Assembly (NCBI RefSeq): GCF_001705235.1
Contig: NZ_MCGV01000001.1
Location: forward strand, 2,728,001-2,792,000
Origin: Clostridium pasteurianum
Lineage (GTDB): Bacteria; Bacillota; Clostridia; Clostridiales; Clostridiaceae
Reading direction: 5' to 3'
Length of the DNA: 64,000 nucleotides
Position 1 is the first letter of the stretch. Each line of letters opens with the position of its first letter. Made by a program: the position numbers and the translations under genes. The notes below the pieces were generated by a model, which made no database searches, was not told where the DNA came from, and saw only the letters and a list, made by a program, of their open reading frames with translations. Shown piece by piece: positions 33,290 to 41,878 of the stretch.

Positions 33290-34831
33290 ATGAAAAAACA
33301 AACTTTAATAAAAGGAACTTTAATATTAGGAATTACGGGTATAATTGCAAAAGTATTGGGTATGTTTTTTAGATGGCCTCTTATTATGCTTATTGGGGAT
33401 GAAGGCATAGGATATTATCAGATGTCATATCCGCTATATATGTTTTTTATAGCAACTGCATCAGGCATACCAGTTGCCATTTCAAAGATGGTATCTGAGA
33501 GAAATGCAGTGAATGATAGAGAAGGAATTATTTTAGTTTTAAAAAAAGCCATTCTTCTCATGGCAATTATGGGGGGAGGATTTACATTATTTCTTATTCT
33601 ATTTTCAAGACAATTAGTGGGCTTTTTTAATTGGAATGAAAAATCATATTATTCACTTATAGGTATATCACTAGCGCCACTTATTATATCCTTAGTAAGC
33701 TCATTTAGAGGCTTCTTTCAAGGACTACAGAATATGACACCGACAGCAATTTCACAGGTTATTGAGCAAGTTGGACGTGTTATAGTTGGTGTAGGACTTG
33801 CATATATTCTTCTTCCAAAGGGAATAGAATATTCGGCAGGTGGTGCAGCCTTTGGAGCAGTATTTGGGGCAGCTATTGCTGGTGTATATTTATTCATAAA
33901 GTACATGAAGGTTAGAAAGGAATTTAATTGCGTAAAATCATATAAAAAAAGTTATAAGATATTAAATGAATTATTATACATAGCTGTACCAATATCATTA
34001 GGTTCTACAGTCAGCAGCATAATGAGTCTTATAGATTCAATATTAGTACCTCAAAATTTAGTTAAAGCGGGTTTTAGTTACAGGAAAGCAGCTGAATTAT
34101 ATGGACAACTTACTGGAAAAGCTTTTGTGCTTATAAATGTACCGTTAACTTTATCCATTGCGTTATGTGTATCTTTGGTACCTGTGATTTCAGAAGCGTT
34201 TATTTTAAAGAAAAATCATGAAGTGAAAAATAAGATTGAAATGGCTTTAAGGATTTCAATGGTTATAGCGATACCATCGTTTGTAGGTATATTTTTTATG
34301 TCTAATCAGATTATGAATTTTATATTTCCAGGACATTCAAGTGGAGCCACTATACTAAAGTATCTAAGTATAAGTATACCTTTTATTGTATTGTCTCAGG
34401 TTACAACATCTATACTTCAAGGAGTAGGAAAATATGCTATACCTGTTATTAACTTGTTTTTTGCCTGTGTGTTAAAAGTGTTTATTAATAATTATTTGGT
34501 GCCTATAAAGATGTTTAATGTATATGGTGCTGTTATAGGAACTATATCTGGATACATGTTATCATGCATATTAAATGTCATAGCTGTTAAAATTGTTTGT
34601 AATTTTAAAATAAAATGGTATGATATAATAATGAAACCAGCATATGCCTCTATAATAATGATTATAGGTGTTATGTTTTCATATATGAATATTTATAAGA
34701 AAACTATGAATAATTTATTAAGTTTTGCTATATCAGTTTTTTCAGGGATAATATTATATTTTATATTAATTATTCTGTTTGGAATATTTGATTATAGTGA
34801 AATCAAATCTCGATTTAAAAAAATCAGGTAA
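33290..34831 (+). CDS. MOP-family lipid/polysaccharide flippase (SpoVB/YabM/MurJ-like)
   Basis: The protein has 513 residues with about 14 membrane helices and the N-terminal MOP motif (KGTLILGITGIIAKVLGMFF). Conserved features are GIGYYQMSYPLYMFF and SFRGFFQGLQNMTPTA. It belongs to the PST/MVF group that includes SpoVB and Bacillus YabM, which sits at the same place after spoVT. It probably flips a cell-wall or spore-cortex lipid intermediate. It ends 15 bases before mazG, so they are cotranscribed. Confidence 0.87.
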   Translation: MKKQTLIKGTLILGITGIIAKVLGMFFRWPLIMLIGDEGIGYYQMSYPLYMFFIATASGIPVAISKMVSERNAVNDREGIILVLKKAILLMAIMGGGFTLFLILFSRQLVGFFNWNEKSYYSLIGISLAPLIISLVSSFRGFFQGLQNMTPTAISQVIEQVGRVIVGVGLAYILLPKGIEYSAGGAAFGAVFGAAIAGVYLFIKYMKVRKEFNCVKSYKKSYKILNELLYIAVPISLGSTVSSIMSLIDSILVPQNLVKAGFSYRKAAELYGQLTGKAFVLINVPLTLSIALCVSLVPVISEAFILKKNHEVKNKIEMALRISMVIAIPSFVGIFFMSNQIMNFIFPGHSSGATILKYLSISIPFIVLSQVTTSILQGVGKYAIPVINLFFACVLKVFINNYLVPIKMFNVYGAVIGTISGYMLSCILNVIAVKIVCNFKIKWYDIIMKPAYASIIMIIGVMFSYMNIYKKTMNNLLSFAISVFSGIILYFILIILFGIFDYSEIKSRFKKIR

Positions 34832-34846
34832 AGAGAGGGAAAAAAA

Positions 34847-36292
34847 GTGATTAGTATAGTTGGACTTGGGCCAGGTTCGAAAAAAGCATTAACTCTTGGA
34901 ACTGTTGAAAAAATTAACGCCGCACATAATGTTTTTTTTAGAACGAAAAAGCATCCTGTTGTAGAGTACTTTGATAAACTTGGAATAAAATATAGTACTT
35001 ATGATGGAGAGTATGATGCGGGAGATAACTTTGAAGAAGTATACAGCTTTATAGCACATGATTTAATAGATAAGGTCAAAGAGCTTAAGGACATAGTTTA
35101 TGCAGTGCCAGGTCATCCACTTGTTGCAGAAAAGTCGGTGCAGATGCTCATTGAACTGTGTGAAAAAGAAGATGTTGAATTTGAAATAGTACCGGCAGTT
35201 AGTTTTGTTGATGCTTTAATGGAAAGTCTTAAGATAGATCCAATAAAGGGAATTAAAATAGTAGATGCGTTTGATATAAAAAATCAGGTTTTAGATAAAA
35301 GAATAGGTCTTGTTGTTACTCAGGTATATAATAATTTTATAGCATCTGATGTAAAACTTGCACTTACGGAATATTACAAAGATGAGACTGAAATATATTT
35401 TGTAAGAGCAGCGGGAATTGAAGGGCAGGAAAGCATTAGGAAAATACCTCTTTATGAATTAGATAGGCAAAATGACATAGACTATCTCACATCAGTTTAT
35501 GTACCTCAGGACTTAAATAACAATAAAGATTTTTATGATCTTTTAAACATAATGAGTATACTTAGAGGAGAAAATGGCTGCCCATGGGATAGAGAACAGA
35601 ATCATGATACAGTAAAGAGATCACTTATAGAAGAAAGCTATGAAGCAGTAGAAGCCATTGATAAAAAAGATGATGCTGCCATGGTAGAGGAACTAGGAGA
35701 TGTGCTATTTCAGGTAATATTTCATGCTCAAATAGGTAAGGAGGAAGGGTATTTTAATATAAACGATATAATTTCTGGAATTTGCAATAAAATGATAGAG
35801 AGACATCCTCATGTTTTTAATAGTGAAAAATTAAAAAATTCCACTGAAGTTTTGAAAAAATGGGACGAAATAAAAAGGAAAGAACAGAATTTAAAATCGT
35901 TTACTGATGAAATGAAGCATATACCCAAAAATTTTCCAGCACTTATAAGAGCTGAAAAGGTTCAGAAAAAAGCTTCTAAAGTTGGATTTGATTTTGAAGA
36001 TGCCAAGAGTGCTTTAAATAAAGTGTTTGAGGAAATTAATGAAGTAAAAGATGTATATAAAGGGATAAAAAGGGACAGAATAACAGAAGAAGTCGGAGAT
36101 TTAATTTTTTCAGTGGTAAATGTTGCGAGACTTCTTGACATTGACAGTGAATTTGCATTAAATTATACTATAGACAAATTTATTAAACGTTTTAGCTGCA
36201 TTGAGAATGGAGCAAAAGAAAAAAACATTGATTTAAAGAATATGTCTTTAGAGGAAATGAATGCTCTATGGAATGAAGCAAAATCAAAATAA
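34847..36292 (+). CDS. mazG: YabN-type fusion: SAM tetrapyrrole-methylase fold + MazG pyrophosphohydrolase
   Basis: The protein has 481 residues. The N-terminal part (about 1-225; ISIVGLGPGS, YAVPGHPLVAEKS) has the CobA/tetrapyrrole methylase fold. The C-terminal part has two MazG modules (NGCPWDREQNHDTVKRSLIE, EELGDVLFQVIFHAQIG, and a second EEVGDLIFSVVNVARL). MazG enzymes hydrolyse non-canonical NTPs; the role of the methylase-like half is not known to me. GTG start at 34847. Same locus as yabN in Bacillus. Confidence 0.93.
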   Translation: MISIVGLGPGSKKALTLGTVEKINAAHNVFFRTKKHPVVEYFDKLGIKYSTYDGEYDAGDNFEEVYSFIAHDLIDKVKELKDIVYAVPGHPLVAEKSVQMLIELCEKEDVEFEIVPAVSFVDALMESLKIDPIKGIKIVDAFDIKNQVLDKRIGLVVTQVYNNFIASDVKLALTEYYKDETEIYFVRAAGIEGQESIRKIPLYELDRQNDIDYLTSVYVPQDLNNNKDFYDLLNIMSILRGENGCPWDREQNHDTVKRSLIEESYEAVEAIDKKDDAAMVEELGDVLFQVIFHAQIGKEEGYFNINDIISGICNKMIERHPHVFNSEKLKNSTEVLKKWDEIKRKEQNLKSFTDEMKHIPKNFPALIRAEKVQKKASKVGFDFEDAKSALNKVFEEINEVKDVYKGIKRDRITEEVGDLIFSVVNVARLLDIDSEFALNYTIDKFIKRFSCIENGAKEKNIDLKNMSLEEMNALWNEAKSK

Positions 36293-36306
36293 TGTATTAA
36301 AATTCA

Positions 36307-36339
36307 ATAAAAATGTCCTTTAAAAGGAGGATTTTTATA
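36307..36339 (+). terminator. Terminator-like hairpin between mazG and hup
   Basis: AAAAATGTCCTTT pairs with AAAGGAGGATTTTT (one mismatch), followed by further A/T. It may reduce read-through into hup. Confidence 0.5.
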
Positions 36340-36401
36340 TTATATGAAGAATATGCTTATATGGTTATAGCATACTCTTAAAATTTAAGGAGGTAACAAA
36401 A

Positions 36402-36677
36402 GTGAACAAAGCTGAATTAATCACTAGTATAGCAGAAAAGGGTAATTTAACAAAAAAAGATGCGGAAGTTGCATTAAAAGCATTTATAGAAAGCATCGAG
36501 GAAACATTAGAAAAACATGAAAAAGTTCAACTTGTTGGATTCGGTACTTTTGAAACTAGAGAAAGAGCTGAGAGAAAAGGAAGAAATCCAAGATCCAAAG
36601 AGGAAATAATAATACCAGCATCTACTGTACCGGTATTTAAAGCAGGAAAAGAATTTAAGGAAAGAGTTAATAAATAA
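36402..36677 (+). CDS. hup: DNA-binding protein HU
   Basis: The protein has 91 residues, the full HU length. It has the start MNKAELITSIAEKGNLTKKD, the core VQLVGFGTFETRERAERKGRNPRS and the arm KEEIIIPASTVPVFKAGKEF. It bends and compacts DNA. GTG start with AAGGAGGTAAC before it, a strong site fitting an abundant protein. It has its own terminator; in Bacillus this interval (mazG to rqcP) lacks hup. Confidence 0.97.
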   Translation: MNKAELITSIAEKGNLTKKDAEVALKAFIESIEETLEKHEKVQLVGFGTFETRERAERKGRNPRSKEEIIIPASTVPVFKAGKEFKERVNK

Positions 36678-36697
36678 TTATATTGTTAAAGATTTTG

Positions 36698-36726
36698 AAA
36701 ATCCCGGTGATTAGCCGGGATTTTTG
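36698..36726 (+). terminator. Terminator of hup
   Basis: AAATCCCGG-TGATTAG-CCGGGATTTTTG: GC-rich stem then Ts. Confidence 0.88.
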
Positions 36727-36766
36727 AAGTTTTAGGATAATATATTTCAAGCAGGAGGTTTAATAT

Positions 36767-37021
36767 ATGAGGTTAGATAAATATTTAAAGGTTTCTAGAA
36801 TAATAAAACGAAGAACTGTTGCCAAAGAAGCCTGTGAAAGCGGAAGGGTATCCATAAATGGTAAGGTTGCAAAACCAGGAACGAATGTTGAGGAAAATGA
36901 TATTATAGAAATAACATATGCTAATAAAGTTTTTAAGGCTAAAGTAGTGAATGTAGCAAATCACGTCCTAAAAAATGAAGCTAAAGAAATGTATGAAATA
37001 ATAAGTGGAGAGCAAATTTAA
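36767..37021 (+). CDS. rqcP: RqcP (YabO), S4-domain ribosome quality control factor
   Basis: The protein has 84 residues, essentially one S4 RNA-binding domain: MRLDKYLKVSRIIKRRTVAK and SGRVSINGKVAKPGTNVEEN. In Bacillus this protein works with RqcH to add alanine tails to stalled chains on 50S subunits. Order rqcP, yabP, yabQ, divIC, yabR is as in Bacillus. AGGAGG ribosome site. Confidence 0.94.
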   Translation: MRLDKYLKVSRIIKRRTVAKEACESGRVSINGKVAKPGTNVEENDIIEITYANKVFKAKVVNVANHVLKNEAKEMYEIISGEQI

Positions 37022-37080
37022 AGTGATAAAATCTTTCTATTTCACATATATATTAAAAAGTGGAATGGGAGGTAATTTGT

Positions 37081-37377
37081 ATGGAATCCAAAAAGGAAGT
37101 AAATATAGAGAATAATAAGAAAAGTTTAATGACTATAGAAAATAGAAAAAAACTTTTACTTACGGGAGTAAGTGAAGTGATTAACTTTAACGATGAACAA
37201 ATAGTTCTCAATACTAATTTAGGTTCTCTTACTATAAGGGGAAGGGAATTAAAAATGAATAAATTAGATGTTCAAAATGGTGATATAGCTATAACTGGTA
37301 CCATAAATTCCTGTGTATATAGTGGAAATGAAGCCTCAAATAAAAAAGACAGCATAATATCAAGATTGTTTAAATAG
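37081..37377 (+). CDS. yabP: Sporulation protein YabP
   Basis: The protein has 98 residues. The conserved part is NRKKLLLTGVSEVINFNDEQ, then VLNTNLGSLTIRGRELKMNK. It is a small sigma-E type spore protein of the YabP/YqfC family. I start it at ATG 37081, 8 bases after GGGAGG, rather than seven codons earlier. yabQ begins 9 bases after it. Confidence 0.92.
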   Translation: MESKKEVNIENNKKSLMTIENRKKLLLTGVSEVINFNDEQIVLNTNLGSLTIRGRELKMNKLDVQNGDIAITGTINSCVYSGNEASNKKDSIISRLFK

Positions 37378-37386
37378 GACATAGAT

Positions 37387-37770
37387 ATGATTTTATCAAT
37401 TCATGAACAATTAATGTTTTTTATAGCTAATTTTGCAGCAGGAATTATAGCAGCGGCGATATTTGATGTGTACAGGGTTATGCGTGGATTTGAACATCCT
37501 AATAAAATTGTTACTTTTATAGAAGATATATTATTTTTAACTCTAGATGCTATAATAATTTTTATATTTTTATTATATACTAATGAAGCGTACATAAATG
37601 CATATGTTTATGTGTTCATAATTTTTGGATTATGCTTTTATATGAAATTTGTAAGTCGTATATTTGTGAATGTAATGAAAAAAATTATTGATTATTCTAT
37701 AAAATTTATGAGAATATTATTAAAGTTTATTATATATTTTTTTGAGTGCTTATTTTTAGATAAAAAATAA
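37387..37770 (+). CDS. yabQ: Spore cortex protein YabQ
   Basis: The protein has 127 residues with about four membrane helices, starting MILSIHEQLMFFIANFAAGI and with the conserved FDVYRVMRGF. In Bacillus YabQ sits in the forespore outer membrane and is needed for cortex formation. No strong ribosome site is seen; it is probably coupled to yabP. Confidence 0.88.
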   Translation: MILSIHEQLMFFIANFAAGIIAAAIFDVYRVMRGFEHPNKIVTFIEDILFLTLDAIIIFIFLLYTNEAYINAYVYVFIIFGLCFYMKFVSRIFVNVMKKIIDYSIKFMRILLKFIIYFFECLFLDKK

Positions 37771-37864
37771 ACATAAATGTCTTGAATAAAAGTCAAAAAG
37801 CTTTTAAAATATATAGTATAGGTATTTAATAAATTTATAACCTTAAAGGGGAATTGGATAAAAA

Positions 37865-38137
37865 ATGAAAATCAGTTCAAAAATCAAATATATAGTTTTT
37901 TTTATTATATTGATTAATGTGGGTTATATTTTTGTGAATCAACAAATTACCATAAATAAAATAAACAAAAGTATTGCTGAAAAGCAGGGAAGTATTGACA
38001 ATCTGAAAAAAGAGAATCAAAAATTACAGGATGAAATCAAATTATCTAAGACTGATAGTTATACTGAGAAGCTTGCAAGGGAAAAGTTAGGTCTTATAAA
38101 ACAAGGCGAAATCCCTGTAATGGATAGTAAGAAATAA
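37865..38137 (+). CDS. divIC: Septum formation initiator DivIC/FtsB-like
   Basis: The protein has 90 residues. One N-terminal membrane helix (about residues 8-26) is followed by an outside coiled coil (KSIAEKQGSIDNLKKENQKL) and the small conserved tail KLAREKLGLIKQGEIPV. It links early and late divisome proteins. Same locus as in Bacillus. Confidence 0.9.
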   Translation: MKISSKIKYIVFFIILINVGYIFVNQQITINKINKSIAEKQGSIDNLKKENQKLQDEIKLSKTDSYTEKLAREKLGLIKQGEIPVMDSKK

Positions 38138-38178
38138 AAATTATATACACAATAAATATCAAGGAGGAGTCTTTTTAT

Positions 38179-38589
38179 ATGACCTTAAAGGCAGGAAGTA
38201 TCTTAACGGGTACTGTTGTTAATATTACTAATTTTGGTGCATTTGTGGAGGTAGAAGGCAAAACTGGATTGGTTCACATATCCGAAGTGGCAGATTCATT
38301 TGTAAAAGATATACACGATCACCTAAAGGAAAATGATAAAGTGAAAGTCAAAGTTCTTTCAGTAGATGATAATGGAAAGATAAGTTTATCTATAAAGCAA
38401 GCTATAGAACACAAAAAATCATCAAAACCTATTGAAATTGATTGGAACAAGAGAAGTAATCAGAATAGTGGAGTTAATTTTGAAGATAAGCTATCTAGAT
38501 TTTTAAAAGATAGTGAAGAAAAATTTCAGGATTTAAAAAGACATCAGGATTCAAGCTCAAGAGGCTATAAGAAAAATGCAAATCATTAA
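38179..38589 (+). CDS. yabR: S1-domain RNA-binding protein YabR
   Basis: The protein has 136 residues. Residues about 3-74 are an S1 domain (AGSILTGTVVNITNFGAFVE, GLVHISEVADSFVKD, VKVKVLSVDDNGKISLSIK). The tail is charged and probably disordered. Function is unknown beyond RNA binding. AAGGAGG ribosome site; a terminator follows. Confidence 0.92.
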   Translation: MTLKAGSILTGTVVNITNFGAFVEVEGKTGLVHISEVADSFVKDIHDHLKENDKVKVKVLSVDDNGKISLSIKQAIEHKKSSKPIEIDWNKRSNQNSGVNFEDKLSRFLKDSEEKFQDLKRHQDSSSRGYKKNANH

Positions 38590-38599
38590 TTATGAGATT

Positions 38600-38628
38600 A
38601 AGCACGGAATGGATTTCCGTGCTTTTTT
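38600..38628 (+). terminator. Terminator after yabR
   Basis: AAGCACGGAA-TGGAT-TTCCGTGCTT followed by TTTT. Confidence 0.92.
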
Positions 38629-38648
38629 AACTTTTTTAAAATTTATCA

Positions 38649-38677
38649 TTGACAAGTATAGAAGTATACTATATAAT
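38649..38677 (+). promoter_or_regulatory. Promoter of the five-tRNA cluster
   Basis: TTGACA (38649-38654), 17 bases, TATAAT (38672-38677); a perfect sigma-A promoter about 25 bases before the first tRNA. Confidence 0.88.
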
Positions 38678-38702
38678 AAATACTGTCGCCAATGAGTGGC
38701 TT

Positions 38703-38792
38703 GCCGAAGTGGCGGAACTGGCAGACGCACAGGACTTAAAATCCTGCGATGCTAATCACATCGTACCGGTTCGATTCCGGTCTTCGGCACCA
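38703..38792 (+). tRNA. tRNA-Leu (anticodon TAA), copy 1
   Basis: A class II tRNA with long variable arm. Acceptor GCCGAAG/CTTCGGC, anticodon arm AGGACTTAAAATCCT with TAA, encoded CCA. Identical to copy 2 at 38897. Confidence 0.96.
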
Positions 38793-38801
38793 ATATAATA
38801 T

Positions 38802-38877
38802 CGCGGGGTGGAGCAGCTGGCAGCTCGTCGGGCTCATAACCCGAAGGTCATAGGTTCAAGTCCTATCCCCGCAACCA
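38802..38877 (+). tRNA. Initiator tRNA-fMet (CAT), copy 1
   Basis: CGCGGGG/CCCCGCA leaves position 1 unpaired (C-A), and three G-C pairs flank the anticodon loop (CGGGCTCATAACCCG). Both are initiator marks. CCA is encoded. Confidence 0.95.
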
Positions 38878-38896
38878 TTTAATTTAATATGTATTT

Positions 38897-38986
38897 GCCG
38901 AAGTGGCGGAACTGGCAGACGCACAGGACTTAAAATCCTGCGATGCTAATCACATCGTACCGGTTCGATTCCGGTCTTCGGCACCA
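38897..38986 (+). tRNA. tRNA-Leu (anticodon TAA), copy 2
   Basis: Identical in sequence to copy 1, 194 bases downstream. Confidence 0.96.
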
Positions 38987-38995
38987 GTACAATAT

Positions 38996-39071
38996 CGCGG
39001 GGTGGAGCAGCTGGCAGCTCGTCGGGCTCATAACCCGAAGGTCATAGGTTCAAGTCCTATCCCCGCAACCA
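38996..39071 (+). tRNA. Initiator tRNA-fMet (CAT), copy 2
   Basis: Identical to copy 1, again 194 bases downstream, showing a tandem duplication of the Leu-fMet pair. Confidence 0.95.
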
Positions 39072-39077
39072 TAACAT

Positions 39078-39154
39078 GGCGGAATAGCTCAGCTGGCTAG
39101 AGCATTCGGTTCATACCCGAAGTGTCGTAGGTTCAAGTCCTATTTCCGCTACCA
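39078..39154 (+). tRNA. Elongator tRNA-Met (CAT)
   Basis: GGCGGAA acceptor fully paired, anticodon arm TTCGG-TTCATAC-CCGAA, encoded CCA. It resembles the Bacillus elongator tRNA-Met rather than tRNA-Ile2. Confidence 0.92.
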
Positions 39155-39159
39155 AATAG

Positions 39160-39193
39160 AAGACTTTCACATTAATGTGTGAAAGTCTTTTTG
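39160..39193 (+). terminator. Terminator of the tRNA cluster
   Basis: AAGACTTTCACA-TTAATG-TGTGAAAGTCTT, perfect 12-base stem, then TTTTG. Confidence 0.93.
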
Positions 39194-39307
39194 TTATTTA
39201 ACTAAATAATTATTTTTACACTTATTCAAAATAAAGCATCCTTTTTTCACTTTATAAATAATTGTAGGGATAAATGTCTTAAAAAAAAGTGATAAAGCAA
39301 ACAATAA

Positions 39308-39340
39308 TTGACAAACATTTCCAAACGTATCTGATATAAT
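39308..39340 (+). promoter_or_regulatory. Spo0A-type promoter of spoIIE with 21-base spacer
   Basis: TTGACA (39308-39313) and TATAAT (39335-39340) are consensus boxes but 21 bases apart. B. subtilis spoIIE and spoIIG promoters have the same abnormal 21-22 base spacing and need Spo0A. Read on the minus strand, the -35 region gives TTTGTCAAT, close to the 0A box (TTTGTCGAA). Confidence 0.65.
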
Positions 39341-39414
39341 TAAAAATGCCAGTACGGAAAATTATTACATATTCTTATTTAATAATATGTATGTTATAGA
39401 TTGGGGATGTTGAA

Positions 39415-41802
39415 ATGCAATATAATAGTGAAATACTTACATATGAAAGAGCGTCTAAATCAGAAAAAAATACTAAAGTTGAAAAAATAAAAAAATCCAC
39501 TATTATAAAATTGTTTGTATACGGGATAAGTTCGTTTGCCATAAGTAGAGTTATAATGATAAATTCTATGGTTCCATTTGGACTAGCTTTTTTAGCTTGC
39601 ATTTTAATTTTTAAAAAAGATGAAAAAGTTTCATTTGCCGCTTCGCTTGGCAGTTTAATTGGATATATATCGCTTACAGGTGAAATAGAAGATGTTGTTA
39701 TGTATGAATTAGCTGCGATTGTTGTTACGTTAATCATGATAATTATGAGAGAAAAAGATGATTTAAAAAAATTAATTACAGCTTTAGTGATGCTTTTTAT
39801 AGAATTTAATATGTTTAAAATCTTTGTTCAGAAGCTTACTATTCAGTCATCACTTATATTTACTTTAATTCAAATTGCCTGTATTGCTTCAATTTATTAT
39901 ATTCTTGGATATTCTATTATATGCTTTGATAATATAAAGACAAAACATATTTTTGCAAGTGAAGAAATAATAAGTATGTCTATAGTTATAGCACTTATAA
40001 TCTCGGGAACTAGAAATCTTAATATTTTTAATGTATCAGTAAGAAATATTATGGCTATGGCTTTTGTACTTATAGTATCATATGTTGTAGGTAATTCGGC
40101 TGGGGCAGCTGGCGGTATTGCTATGGGAACTATAATAGGAATGAATAGTAGTAATTTGATAGTGTATATAGGAATATTCGGACTTTCAGGATTTATAGTA
40201 AGCATTTTTAAAGATTTTGGCAAATGGATTTCGGCAGGAGTATATTTAATTATATTTTTAATAACAATTATTTATTGCAAGAATCATGCTGATTTTAAAT
40301 TAATTGAGGCACTTATAACATGTGCCGGTTTTTTACTTATTCCTAATGTGTTCTATGAAAAAATGGAAAATGAATTCAATTGGGATAAAAAACAATGTGA
40401 AGAGACCAATGGATATATTGAAAAAATGAAGGGGATTTTTTTAAAGAGACTTAGGAATTTTTCTGGGGTACTATCTGCAATGGCAGCTACTTTAAATAAT
40501 CTTGCTGATAATGATAAGCTTATGCTGAAAAATAAAAGTTGTAGATTGGTAGAAAACTTAGCTGACAGAGTATGTTCGAATTGCAATATGAATTCTATAT
40601 GCTGGAAAAGAGAAATCTATTATACGTATGCTTCTTTTGAAGAACTTATACAAAATTTTCAGGAGAATATAAATACTATTCCAGAGGAAATTGAGAGAAA
40701 ATGTGTTAAAAAGGCGGAGCTTATAAAATATACAGAAAGTATAATAAATGATTATGTTATGAATGAAATGTGGAGGATCCAGGTATGTACAGGCAGAGAG
40801 TTTATGTCTTCACAGATTAAAAATATGAGTGTATCAGTAGAAAATGTAATTAATGGACTCAGCAATTCATTAAAGTTTAATCTAGAAGTTGAAGAAAAAG
40901 TCATAAGATTAATGAATAGAATCGGCATACCATATCAGGATGTTATGTGTATAAATGATGATAAAAATAGAAATATAATAAAGCTTACTATGACTGCATG
41001 CGGCGGCAGGCAGTTATGTGTAAAGCAAATATTACCTGTTATTAATGAAGCGGCAGAAAAGCTTATGTGTGTTGGAGATGATGGATGCAGTATATCTCCA
41101 GAGAATAATTTATGCACTGTTACATTCGAGGAGACACCTAAATACTATGTAGCTTCATATATTATGAGAAAGTGTAAAGAAGGAGAAGAAGTAAGCGGGG
41201 ATAGCTATAGTTTTGGAAAAAGTAAAGATGGTAACTATAATATAATGATAAGTGATGGTATGGGGCATGGGGCACAGGCAGAGAAGGAAAGTAAAGCTGT
41301 GATAGAGCTTATAGAAAAGTTTAATGATTCAAATATTGACAAGATTATGGCTATAAATACGGTTAATTCAATAATGACACTTAAATTTGAAGAAGATGAG
41401 AAATATTCTACAGTGGATTTATGTAGTGTGGATTTATACTCTGGGGATGCAGAATTTATAAAAGTTGGAGGAGTAACTAGTTTTATAAAAAAGAAAAATA
41501 AAGTTGAAATAGTAAATGCTAAAACACTTCCTATAGGAGTTCTTGATAAAGCAGATATTGAAGTTACCCATAAGAAAGTTGAGAATGGAGATATAATAGT
41601 AATGATAAGTGATGGCATAGTAAATTACGATAATGAAAATGCAGGAAAAATAAATTGGGTAGTTAATTTTCTTAAAAAAAATAATAACAATAAGCCTAAG
41701 GAATTAGGAGAACTTATGATGAAAAAGGCTATAGATTTATGTGGTGGTAAGGCAAAAGATGATATGACTATAATAATTTCAAAAGTATATAGTTTATATT
41801 AA
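39415..41802 (+). CDS. spoIIE: Stage II sporulation protein E, PP2C phosphatase
   Basis: The protein has 795 residues. About ten membrane helices lie between residues 30 and 310. A central FtsZ-interacting/regulatory region follows (with a Cys cluster CSNCNMNSICW around 385). The C-terminal PP2C domain (about 585-795) has SGDSYSFGKSKDGNYNIMIS, DGMGHGAQAEKES, SDGIVNYD and GKAKDDMTIIISK. It dephosphorylates SpoIIAA to free sigma-F at the asymmetric septum. The promoter upstream has the Spo0A-type spacing. Confidence 0.96.
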   Translation: MQYNSEILTYERASKSEKNTKVEKIKKSTIIKLFVYGISSFAISRVIMINSMVPFGLAFLACILIFKKDEKVSFAASLGSLIGYISLTGEIEDVVMYELAAIVVTLIMIIMREKDDLKKLITALVMLFIEFNMFKIFVQKLTIQSSLIFTLIQIACIASIYYILGYSIICFDNIKTKHIFASEEIISMSIVIALIISGTRNLNIFNVSVRNIMAMAFVLIVSYVVGNSAGAAGGIAMGTIIGMNSSNLIVYIGIFGLSGFIVSIFKDFGKWISAGVYLIIFLITIIYCKNHADFKLIEALITCAGFLLIPNVFYEKMENEFNWDKKQCEETNGYIEKMKGIFLKRLRNFSGVLSAMAATLNNLADNDKLMLKNKSCRLVENLADRVCSNCNMNSICWKREIYYTYASFEELIQNFQENINTIPEEIERKCVKKAELIKYTESIINDYVMNEMWRIQVCTGREFMSSQIKNMSVSVENVINGLSNSLKFNLEVEEKVIRLMNRIGIPYQDVMCINDDKNRNIIKLTMTACGGRQLCVKQILPVINEAAEKLMCVGDDGCSISPENNLCTVTFEETPKYYVASYIMRKCKEGEEVSGDSYSFGKSKDGNYNIMISDGMGHGAQAEKESKAVIELIEKFNDSNIDKIMAINTVNSIMTLKFEEDEKYSTVDLCSVDLYSGDAEFIKVGGVTSFIKKKNKVEIVNAKTLPIGVLDKADIEVTHKKVENGDIIVMISDGIVNYDNENAGKINWVVNFLKKNNNNKPKELGELMMKKAIDLCGGKAKDDMTIIISKVYSLY

Positions 41803-41835
41803 TTTTCAATTTGAGGTAAAGATACCACAAAAATA

Positions 41836-41842
41836 TGATATA
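41836..41842 (+). promoter_or_regulatory. -10 box in front of tilS
   Basis: GATATAAT just before 41843. The -35 region is weak. Its place means an ATG at 41843 is at or before the transcription start and so is unlikely to be translated. Confidence 0.45.
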
Positions 41843-41878
41843 ATGATATGGCATAAATATATTATAGGAGTGTTTTTG

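Noticed and set aside
38903..39100. 65-codon frame in the tRNA cluster
   Set aside because: It reads through three tRNA genes and has no ribosome site.
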